64,000 nucleotides of DNA from Malurus cyaneus samueli (lineage: Eukaryota; Chordata; Aves; Passeriformes; Maluridae). Positions 44,401 through 56,400 of the stretch are shown in pieces. The notes beneath the pieces were generated by a model. The model was not told where the DNA came from. It made no database searches and saw only the letters and a list, made by a program, of their open reading frames with translations. How positions within the stretch are numbered: position 1 is the stretch's first letter; the number at the start of each line of letters is the position of its first letter. Both the position numbers and the translations under genes were made by a program. The DNA lies in the NCBI GenBank assembly GCA_009741485.1, contig CM019219.1:28207250-28271249 (forward strand), written 5' to 3'.

Positions 44401-47400
44401 TTGTGAGAACTGCAGTATGAAAACAAGCCAACACCCCTCCACTGACTGCCCTAAGTCTTCAGAGACTAGAACAGTGGCAGCAAAAAGCATTTTTAAAAAT
44501 CTACACTGCTGAGAACTTTATTAGTCCTCTAATGCAGTTTTTTACATTATTTTCTCTGATAAAAATGACTACATATTGTGCCTGCATCCAGCATGGCAAT
44601 TTTTACCCCACATTTCAAAGTAGGCCTGTACAACTCTCTCTTTAATTTCCTTTCTTGATAACATGCAAAATCATTTTCTTTTTCTTTCATCTTTCACTGA
44701 TCATGTCACCTGACATGATTATATCACTGACCTGTAATCTCTTTCACTGATGGTAATTTTTAACAAACCTTTCATCTTAACATTGACCTGCTTGATACTA
44801 AAGAAAAAAACACACAAAATGCAGACAGGCAGAATACCAAAGATCTTAACAAGAACATCGCCTATGAACTGGAAGTACCTCTCTGCCACACTATCAGACT
44901 TTTTTCCAGTGGGAAGAGATAAGAATCTAACTACAACACAAAAAACCTGGCAGCAACCGACATCCCTGAGGATATTACCAAGGCAGGCACTGCTGCTGCC
45001 ACACAGACCACAACAAAACTTAGGAGAGAAAGAACCAAATTTAGACAAGTCTAAATACAAATCCTTCTGCAGCCTCCCCCATCTCCACAGCCACACAGCA
45101 CGCATAAAGCAGCGTTAACAGCACATTCCCGATTCCTGTGTGCCGAGTGAAAGGCTACCCCAGCTGGCACGCTCCCGCAGCTGGCGGGCAGGAGGTCACA
45201 GAGGCAGGGCAGTGCTGCACAGCACAGCAGCACCGCCTGTGCAGAGGGGACAGCTCTGGGGACCGCATCGACCCGGCCCTCCGCCTGCCCTGCAACCAGG
45301 GCAACCTCCCTCCCGCTCCGGGCTGCTCATCAAGGGCAGCGCCAGCCACCAACACCAACGCTAGAAAGCTACAAAGGCTAGAAAGTTTTTGGGGGAGATC
45401 CTAACTTCCCAGTTTACCTTAAACGGCTTTGTCTGAGCTGAGAGAAGAGGCTTAGGCTTACCAGGCGACGCTAGCGCTTTCTATGTAAACCCAACCCACA
45501 CTTGACCTATTTTCTGCCGTTCTGAGCACACAGTCACAATTTACCTCATTCAAACCCGGCAGCTGCTGGGCTACATCTGAACCAGTTAAGTCAAGCTTGA
45601 AGGCACAACCCTGACCCCTAAACCAGAAACAAAGTCGAGCCGAGGTCAGCCCTGCTCACACGTGCGCAGAGGCACGGCCGCATGGGGAAAGCAGGGATGG
45701 GCAGTGACGCTCGCCCTGCGTGCGGGGGCCAGGACAGACAACTGGGATAACTAATCCCCACCCAGCAAGGGGCTGCTCCAAGGACAAATGTTTATAGATA
45801 GTGCAGACCACAAAAATTTAACGTTGGGGGTTATTTTCAGTGCGTAACAGCAACAACGACGTTTCTGAAAGTAGGAAGTTAAAATTACAAGGGGGAAAAA
45901 GATGAGGAATACAAATTTAGTAATTTTCCAACTGTCAGTAAAGTTAATGTCTCTCAGGAAAAGCTATCAACGATTTTTCTGCTGCTCCCCACTCTTCCCC
46001 ATGCATAATAGTTTGCCCCACACACTCCTACTCCCTTCCTCATTTTACCTCAAGAGATGAAACTGATTTTAAAATTTTAATTACCAGGTTTGAGAATCAA
46101 GGCATCAGAGCTGCATACTTTTTCAAGTCATGATTTCAGGCTTAAAAAGGCATCATTACACTGATCTACTCAGTTCTGGGAAGAGTAACTGATATACTAA
46201 CGTTAGAAACATAAATATACAGGGGAAAAAGCAAATCTGACTGGTAGTCTGATATTCTCCATGATTTTAACTTGCCAACAGGAAAACCAACAGAGGTATT
46301 TGCCTTCCTACGAAACTATCAATACCTCAGGTGAAATAGGCATGCTGTAAAACTGGCATTTTACAAGTCAGTTTGTTATTCTTGTATCTGTCGATGACAA
46401 TCTGCTATGGGAAGGCAGAGGGGAAATCAGAATACATGAACATGGACAGGACAAACATGCAACAGGGAAGTAAGCAACAATCAATGGATAAGCAAAACCT
46501 AATCTGGGCTAGACAAATACTGTGAAAAACCAGCCTAAAAACTGTTCTAGTGACATCTACTGTAGTCTTGCACTTCAAAATAGAGATTAAAAAAAAAATA
46601 GATGACCCTTATGCTCACAAGTTATGTTATTCTCTCTCTGAGCAGCTAGGACAACCTGGGTCAGAAAAACAAACACTCCGCCACGGTCAGGTTTCGTTTA
46701 GCATCTAAGACTTCCCCAAAAAAGTGGCTCCTACCCACAAAACGGGAAGGCTGCCGGCTTCCACCTAAAACATTGTGGTGCCTGTTTGTACTATTTATAT
46801 TTTCCACATACAGACAAATAAAGGTCAAATGAACTACACCACTACATGTCCACCTCTCCCATTTTGATGACACAGCCATACATTTGCTTTTCTTTCACTT
46901 TCCACTGAATCACACACTTCCTTCCCCATCCTCATGGCAGGCTCCACATATTCATCATCACCATCTCAGCAATATGCAACTTGCACTAATTTGTCATTTT
47001 GTTTTATCTAATCCTAAGAGAAATAGGGAGGCAGTACTGGTTCTAACCCACTCAGTCATGTGGAAATACTGGAGCAAGCCTTTGAGTCACTAAGCAACTC
47101 ATTGCCACCATGGGAAACCAAACCTCAAAGTGCAGACATTTCCCTGAAGCAAGCAATTAGCAGAGTGAAGTTGATACTAAACAAGGAGACCTGCTAAGTA
47201 AGTAGATTGGAGAAATCTCTTTAGTACATTGATATTAAAATTTAAACTGAGAACCAGACATCCTGTGAATTGTGAACAGCTTTCAGAAGGTAACCAACAA
47301 CATCCAAATCACATCAGCTGAAGGGCAAGCTGTATGGATGAAGATGTCTTCAGGCAAAAAATAAAGTACATTCTGTTGATCGCCAGCTGTCTGGACTAGT

Positions 47401-50400
47401 GGGCTGCTAGAAAGGCAGTCTAATGCACCCAGAAATGAAGCCAAGACATGAGCCCTGCTCAGACACTGAGCACTTTACAGAAGACACATCTTGCTTGCAT
47501 GAGGAACAGCAGAGGTGACCTGTGGCAGCTGAAGGGGCAGCTGGAAGACTGTGTACCACCACCACAGAAAATGACTGACTGGGCAGGTCATCTCTTAGCT
47601 CACGGTAGTTACCGTCATTAAATCTTTTATCAATGGCATTATTCAGCAATACAGTATTCCTTGATGAGACTACTGGTAACCAAGAGCTTACTGTAATGAA
47701 GAGCAAAGGTCTCTCAATTCAGGTCTGCAGATGAAAACTGCAGAACACTGTCCTATACGTGTCAGTCTGATGACAGATCCCAGAATCAACACCAGCTCCT
47801 GGAGATATCCATCAGTGTATCACTCTTGTGAATGACTCCCTGCTCTGGAATTTGAACTACCACCAGTTTAGATTACCAACAGTAATCACACAGCTACCTG
47901 CAGATATCCTTCTTCAGATATCTTCAATGCTGTTTACCAAATAGCAACTCTGGAAATGTACAACTTTCCTTTCCAGCTCCTTTTCCATGGAACTCACAAC
48001 GATTACGGGCAGAGAACAAATTTTTACGACTTTTTTTTTTTAACAGCAGAAAGAATAGGTCAGATACCATCCAAATGTTCTTGAAACCAACCTTCAGTTT
48101 TAGTTCACCGAATTACTATTACATTAATGTGTTATTTTCAAATGGCTTTCAGGGATTTATTTGATAATGTGTTTCTTAGAATAGAAATACATACATGTTG
48201 GCCCACCTGCTGGTAATATGAAAATAGTTCAAAATAAAATTAGTTTTTCTCACATTATAAAAATACCACTGTATTTGCAAAGAAGTTTTCAAAGTTAATT
48301 TCTAAAAGGATTAAAAGCATTGCTGCCTTTTTTTTCCTGCAGAGAGCTCCATTATGACCTGCTAGAGCCATTTTTGGAATTTTCCCTATAAATAACAAAG
48401 ATCTGACCAGCTGGGATATATACCATGCTTGGATTAACACTACAGCTCTCTCCTACTCTGGAGAAACCAGTGGATGTGCCTTATATAGAAATGATAAATA
48501 ATGGTCCTGAGAAGAGGAAAGATTAAATTGCTGATCAGAAAACAGGGCCAATTCAGTTATTGCTGCATTAAGTTCCCTGGGGTAAATCATTCAGTGCTTA
48601 AAATTGATACAATGCTCTTCTATTTCACAATATTTTTCCGTAGATAAATCTCTTAGAATACAGAACCACAAAATTCCCATTGAAGACGTAATTCAAGACT
48701 CAAATAAATCACTTGGGAAAGAAAAAACAAAGAAGAAAAAAGTCCAAGCCTGTCAAATGTCATAACTTAGACACCAAGTCTTATGCATCCTGAAACCTGC
48801 TTTAACCTGATTTTATGTGTTGTATACCAAAATGGTGTGAGTGGTGATGAGAAGACAGCAAAAGGGCAGAAAACATTCACAAAGGGTGGAACCCCTGCCT
48901 TTATGGTTGAAATAGAATTTCTGAAGTGCAAGCTTAAAAGACATAACTAAAATCACAAAAAATGTAATCATTAGTGAGATGTACAGAAATTGCTTCAAAC
49001 TCACTTGCTCAGCAAAAACACCAAAAACACTCGCAGTAACACTGGCAGATGCAATCAAGTAGAGAAGGTTACAGGGGAAGGACAGAAATAGTTAATTTTC
49101 ATGCCACTTAAAAGACAGGAAATGCTCGCTAGATTGAAGAGGAGGGTGTCAGTATTTACAAACAATAGTAGTAAAAAAACTTTGTAACGGAAATTAGTAG
49201 TGTATTTCTAAATATAAATAATGCACTGTACATCAAGCCCTTAGTAAAGTCATTCCAACGCAGATTCAGTTTTAATTTTAAAAAATCCAGTTGGTATAAA
49301 ATTACTTGAGTTTCTCCCCAGATGTCTGGCCTGGAAAAATTATTAGATACACACACCTGCAACTGCTATAGCTCTCAGCCTCTACTAACTGTAGCTTGCT
49401 GAAGGTTGTGGAGCAGTTCCCATGAAACAGTAACCCCAGACTACTAATACTTCTATTAGTGTAATTTCAAAAACACATTCTGTAAGGAAAAGGTCTAGAG
49501 TGGCAGCTGGAACAAACAGTATCCAAGACAGGAACAAAAGCAAACAAACCCATGAGCGCTTCACCAAATAAGTGATTGTGCTTATCATGTCAAGGTAAGG
49601 TTATTTTGGGTAAGAATACATTTCAATGAAACTCAGTTTCCCCCTACCTGAAATGCAGGAATGTCTCCTCTCTTCCAGCTCTGTGTACAAACTCCCGTGC
49701 AACTACTGCAGAGCTGACTCACATTCACACTTCTGAGATGCCCAAAGAACCAAGGGATTCCAAATTCTTGGGAAACCAAGAACACAGGGGCAGAGCAGCA
49801 CCTGGATATAATGGGAAGCCTACTTCCCTAGGAGCTGACTTTTGTGTCTGGATTGCAGAAGCAGTGCTGGTCAAGAACACCACGTAAGAAAAATACTTTA
49901 AACTTTCTTTTTTAATAAATCAAATGGAAATTTTAAGGACACAGAACCAAGGATAAGGCTCTCCCTTTACTAAGTACTGAGCGATATTTTCCACGGATTT
50001 CTACTGGTGGAAAAGTAATCACTTGTGATAGAACACAGGAAATTCTCTACCCAGAAACACTGGGCGAATTTGTAAACTCAGCAATCCCAAAACCAGCCTT
50101 TCAGAAGTACCAAAATACTTCAGTGAAAAGATTTGATATTCCCCTTCAAAGAAGCAGGCTTTGTTCCATCTCTTCCGTTCTGAAATCCAAATTTTTAAAT
50201 TACTTCAGTATTACCTCCTTGAGTAGGATTAATGAAATCAAACCATTGAACTGCCTGTGATTTCTCAGACACTGTAGAAAGAGTAAGTTTCTCTGTGACA
50301 GGAAGGAAAACTGTTTTCCTATGAATTTGAGAGGCATCTCCACTGCAGTAACCTCAGCTTATCCCAAGGACCTAAAAACTCTTTCCCCTCTTCCTCATGT

Positions 50401-53400
50401 ACCTTCCCACAGCCTTCACCTGAACCTTCACCCACATGGAGGAGCCACACTATTTGTGGCAGCTCCGTCACCTTCCTCCTGACTGATGGCCTCTCCTCCA
50501 CCACAGCTCACTTCCTTAAGGCTTGCGAGATCTCAAGAACTCCACTCCTGCATCAAACCTTGCTGAGAGAGACAAAAAAATGACTGAAACCCTTACTTCT
50601 TAAGAGATCAAGGTAGAACAGAAAGGTGCCATTTTATTCCACCTCTTCTGAGAAAACAGAGGAAACTCTCAAACAGGAAGCTCTTTCTCAAAGAGAGTCA
50701 CAAATACAGGCTTAGGGCAGATGATGTACATGTCCCTGTGACTCTGCAAATGGAGAGTGCCAACCCCTCCTCCCTCATTCCTCTCCTTTGGAGAGCACTC
50801 CAATGAAGCTGTTCTGTCCCGCACGTGTTACTGGGAGTGAGGACTGGGATGAGTCATCTGACCCACTTCTGCTGGACGCAGCCTTTGCTTCCCCGCACGC
50901 TGGAGCCACACACTCAAACATGGATGTGTCGGTAACAGGCTGTTTAGACCACCGCTCTTTCCAAGGCTGCCAGAGAAGCCAGCTGGACTCCTTACGGGTG
51001 GTCTAGAGACATGGGAAAGAATCGAGACACTTCAGCACAGTGCTGAGAGGAGTTAAAGATGCAGAAAGCTGCGTGTGCTTGGGTTGCCCGTGGAGGAACC
51101 GAAAGCAGGAGGGGAGCACATGATGGCCACTGCCGCCAGCTGGCCAGCACCCGGAGTTCCCAAGCTGCTTCTGGTAACCTCAAAGGGTGGGACCAACCCC
51201 AAAAGCTCCTGCCTGCCTGGTCAGTGGAGGCACAAGTTTATGGGAAAAGCAATTTTCAGCTGCAGCAGCTATTTTGAAGCCTGCAGCTTAAAGGGAGGTC
51301 TGAAAGAGGAGTGCACATGTAATTATGGGCTGCTTAAAAATAAAATACAGACAGAAAATAAAAAAAAATACAGACAGAAAAACACTATTTTATCCCTGTT
51401 TAAAGATGTTTAAAGAATTTTTTACGTGCACATGTCATTACTACACAAGCCCTGCTCACTTGCTCTTACAAGCAAACAAGACACGGAACCCAAAGGCATC
51501 CATGTCTGAAATATCCAACGTCTGCTCATAATAGATAGAAAAGCACAGTAGTGGAATTGCCCATGGCCTTTCATTCAAATCCTTCTTAATGGCATATATT
51601 ACTTGAATTTGTAATAGATCAAGATAAGCATATATTAGATCCTGTATCTGATACACCTACTGCATGATCAGAGAGAAAGTTCATTATTCTTCTTATTTCA
51701 ACAATCTTTAAGGCGTGTTAAACATTTGACCTGCCAGCACTCAGACGTGCCATGCACATTCAGACAAACGGCAAAGTGCAAGTGCCTATCACTGTGCATG
51801 CAACACCTCCCACGAGGGATTTCTCACTGCCCTATCTTTACATCTGCAACCTACAGCACAGAGATAGACAGGCAGACTGGACCATTTTGAAACACTAAAG
51901 CAACCAGGCTTGTCTTCCAGAAAAAAAATTAAAAAGAAAAAAAAGGAAAAAAGGAAGTTCTAAAGGAAAGTGTAAGGCCTGAAAAGAGACTTCACCATAA
52001 ATAATATTTTTAGCAACATTTTTTTTTAAACCAAATATGCAAGAGGACTTTTAGAAGACTCTGTGCACCCTTCCACTTTCTCCTTGAGTGGTAAAATAGC
52101 CTTTGCAAGAAGTTTAATAACTGTGAAGGAACCTCATTTAAATTCTGTCCTGCCTCCACTGTGCACATTCACTCCAGTGCTGTGTGCTCAGAAATCCTTT
52201 GAAAATACATTATCACACACACTGTGTACATATTTGGAAATATATAATCTATCATGCACCCGTGCTCTGCCCAACCCAGACACACAGCTGAAAAGCATTC
52301 GCTGCTTGGGCAAAGCAGAGTCTTTCCAGATCTTTCCATAAGTGTATTTTATGACGGAAAAACACGATATAAAACACTTTTTGTTATTCTTCATTTGCTT
52401 GTACAAAGTATAATGCAGTTGACTCCAGCTGCTTGAGCCAGCAACAGCAGAATCACACACTTCAGCCCCAACAGTGTCCGTGACGGGCACTGCCAAACAC
52501 CACCCAGACAAAAACACCACTCTGATGAGGTCACGCATACCATATGCTGGGCTTTAATGCTTCACATCCCCATCTATAGTCCTTCAAGTAAACTACAGTG
52601 CTTAAACAAATTAAGGCATGATTAGCTTTGCTGCTGCTTAACTTAGTACGTGTATCACAACAGACAGACACATAGATGTCACGGAACAGTACAACTGATT
52701 ATTACAGAAAACCATTTCAGTTCCAAGTATTTGATTTAGGTCACACTTTACGTGTAGACTTACTGCAATTTTTTGAAAACATGTTCATTTTCAGACTACA
52801 GCAAAAGCCATTATTAAAGCACAACACTTGTGAATTTTTAAACACAAAACATAGATGATATATTATAAACGCAAAGTGGAATTCATGTTAAGGACTTATC
52901 CTACATGTGCCATTTTAAGATTACACTTCCTACACATACTAGTTTGACATAAAAAATCCATGCTGTTAAATTTTATGTCTATCATTCCCTACAAAGGACC
53001 AAGTTTTCATTCCATTGCCAAGCCAAGTACCACAGCAAACGTTCCTATCTGCTTTATCTTCAAGATCCCCTTGTCACCACCATAAAAAGAACTACATGAC
53101 TAAATGGTCTGACCATCCCAGATTAATGAATGAGTCACTCAGTCACACACAAGTTTCATGTAGAGAATAATACAGTTTACATCCTCCATGAAGCAACAGA
53201 GATAAAAGCCACCGGAAGCAAGTTGTAGGTAGGTGTTTAAGGCACCATACAGAATCCAGGGAATTTTTAAAGACAAGGGCAGGATTCTAAGTGGTAAACA
53301 CACATAAGGTAAAAGAAGAATCACATGCACATCTAGCAGCAAAGAACAAATTCACTGGCAAATATTATAGTTGGTACAGCACACCTTGTGAAGACATGGA

Positions 53401-56400
53401 ACTGGGCTCATCTAATGCAGCTGCATATCCTACTTTTAATAATGATATTCATCTAGCTCTTAGCAAGGTCGTTGAATCTCTTAACAATTGGAACATGTTT
53501 ATTTATGCAAAGAGCAGACATGGCAATGCATGGTTCACGATTCCCCAGCGAGTCCTGCCAAAGTCTCTTTAATCTTGTTCTGGAAGAACCACTCCTGGTA
53601 ACGACAGAGATTTAGTTCTTTGCCTACTCAAACTTTGTTTTTCCTGCCAAGTCTGAAAGGATGCCAAGTGTGCTGTTTTCTTTGCTTTGACCAGTTGTCA
53701 CCTTTATACTGGACAGCAGCACCTTATTCATGAAGCCCTTTGGCCCAACAGATATGTGAAACACCACTGTTTCTTGATCAGAACTGATGTGAACAGAATT
53801 CATACCAAATGCTCATCTGGTACAGTCTGCTACCCATTACCAGTATTATGAGTCTACACAGCGATGGGAAAAATTAGTCAGTAGTTAAGAATTGTATCTG
53901 AAGTGAAATGGAGTCTTCCCACACAGATTCAAACTTTGTTTGCTTTGGCAGAAAGATACTGGAATTTTAGGCACTAACAGCAAAATGTAATAAAGAAATG
54001 TTTAGGTCACCATGGTCTCTACGGACTTCATATTGAAAATGTGCAGCCATGAGAGCTTAAACCAAAAACTAAACACATTTCAGAAGACTCAGAGTTAACT
54101 CATCTCTGCAAAGAATGATTCCTCACTTGTCTTCTGCTCACAAGCAGATCAGTGCTATTCCAGACCAAACAATGGAGCAAAAATGCCATTTTTTTGAAAA
54201 GCAGATAGCAAAAGTTTACCAAAAATTTATTTAGGACCTATTTTTTACAGCAAAGAAAAAAGAGGCCAAAGGAAAGGGGGTCTTTCAGGAAAAACATGTA
54301 CAAATTCACATGTACAAAACACATACCAAAAAAGTACAAATTACCTTACATTAAGTGACTAATGACAAGGAATGTGATTTCCAGCATTAACAAAAAACAG
54401 CAAGCCAAATGAACAGAGACAATCCTCCCACTTCAGGAATCTTTGAGCAGAAATTAAGTTTCAGCAATAAAGATATTATTTCTGTCTAACACACTGTTAG
54501 TACATAATTCAGTTTGCACATTTAAAAAAGAAATATTTCTGTTCTCTTGAAGACATTATCATTCATTAAATCTCTTATCTGTACAATAAACCTGTAAAAC
54601 TTGGCACCAAGATATTGCTAGCCCTGCAAAGAGACATTCCTATGTAGGACATTTCTCAAGCTTTTTATAATCATTCAAATAAAGAAATCTTTGCACTATT
54701 CATCACTGAACACAATACTGTTTTGTTTCTACACTCAATATCCAAGCAGTATCCAGTTAATATGCAAATTCTGGATGCTTAGTACTTAGAGCAATCTCCA
54801 TCAGCGAACTTCTTTTAACATGCACAATTTAGGTGTCTTGCCATCAAACGATACAGATCAACAGCCTCCATCTCTGGCTTTACTTGCTCCCTGAGAGGGG
54901 GAAACAGCCTTTACTTTATTTGCTCCCTGAGAGGAGGAAACAGCCTCATCTCTTAATACAGAGCTGCCCTCTTTTGAGTCAAAAATGTAGGCCAACAGCT
55001 AGGGACACCAAGCTTACCTCTGGAACTATTTTTGACAAGCTACTGCTTTGTAGCCGTTTTTGAGGGACATCTCTCTGAGATGTGAAGTCACTAACCCTGC
55101 TAATTTCAGTATTAGCTATCAAAACAGTATGAAGCCAGCTGTTCATATGACATATTTTTAAAAATTACACCTTTAGCTTGAATGCACCTTCACAAATTAA
55201 GGTGCTTCCGAGCCTAATGTTCTATCAGTTAATATTCTTTGAAGGGCCTAAAATGCATAGAACATCACTGTATCACTGCCAGCCAGACCTGGCACTAGGA
55301 TTGTTTAACAAAAGGCAGTCCTCCTATGTTCAGTTTGCTTTTCTCAGCTCAGAAATGATCCACTGCCAAAGGGAGATTGATTACTGTTACTGGAATGAGC
55401 GTTATCAGACACATGATCTTGACAGATTTCAGGCAAAGGACAGACACCAGCACCAGTATTTGCTTTGTAAAATGAATCTGGAAGATTGCGGCTGGACTCT
55501 GAGGGTGAATTTACACTTCATAGCTCAGCTGATTTAAGAGGTCGCTGCTGCCAAAGGAGGATATCCCACTCCGTGTTGCGTCATCCCGACCCCCTCCGTA
55601 GAGGAAGCCACAGCACTGGATGCACCCTGGGCTAATCCAGCTCAGCTCACGAACATCACAGGCTTTCCCCCGCACCGTGTCCCCCCCTCCCGCGTTTGAA
55701 AATCAAGGCTGTGCTGGTTAAGAGGGCTGAAGGCGCTAGCGTGGGGTCTGATAGTGGGAACTGTTCTCTGCGGCAGAGCCAAGCTGTTCCAGCAGCTCGA
55801 GTCATAACATGTAACCTCACCCTGACGAGAAACGCTCAACTCGTTTGGCTTCCCCACCACAGACACAAAAAAGCACCAGCCCTTCCATGAACTGAACCTC
55901 CCTCTCCTTTTCCCTAGGATTCTCTCTCAGCCACTTCTCTTTTTCTAGCTCTATATTTGGTATCAGGGAAAAAAAACCCATCTTGGTGAAGCAGGAGGGA
56001 AGAAGGGGTGTCAGGACAAAATTACATAGCATTTATTCAGGGCCATCTGTTATTCCAAGTCTCTAAGTACTATTTCTGTATCACCGCAATGTACCATCCA
56101 AGCCATAAGGAAGAATTCATGGCTATTGTAATTGCAATCAGTTCAGCACAAGTTGAAATATCAAGTATTTTTCTATTTCTCAAAGAAGAGATTTCTAGAT
56201 TTTCTTCTGAAACAGCAAGGTGGGGGGTGAATCACTAATTCTCTTGTTCTTTAAATACACACACATTAATATAGTAATGTGTTTCTAATTAATGGAGAGG
56301 CATTAAAATCAAGGATACTGGAAATTTTAGCAGGCTTGTGTGGTGGTGCATCCCCCCCACACACCTTTTCCAGGGTAACCACAATAAGAGAAGTGTTTCT

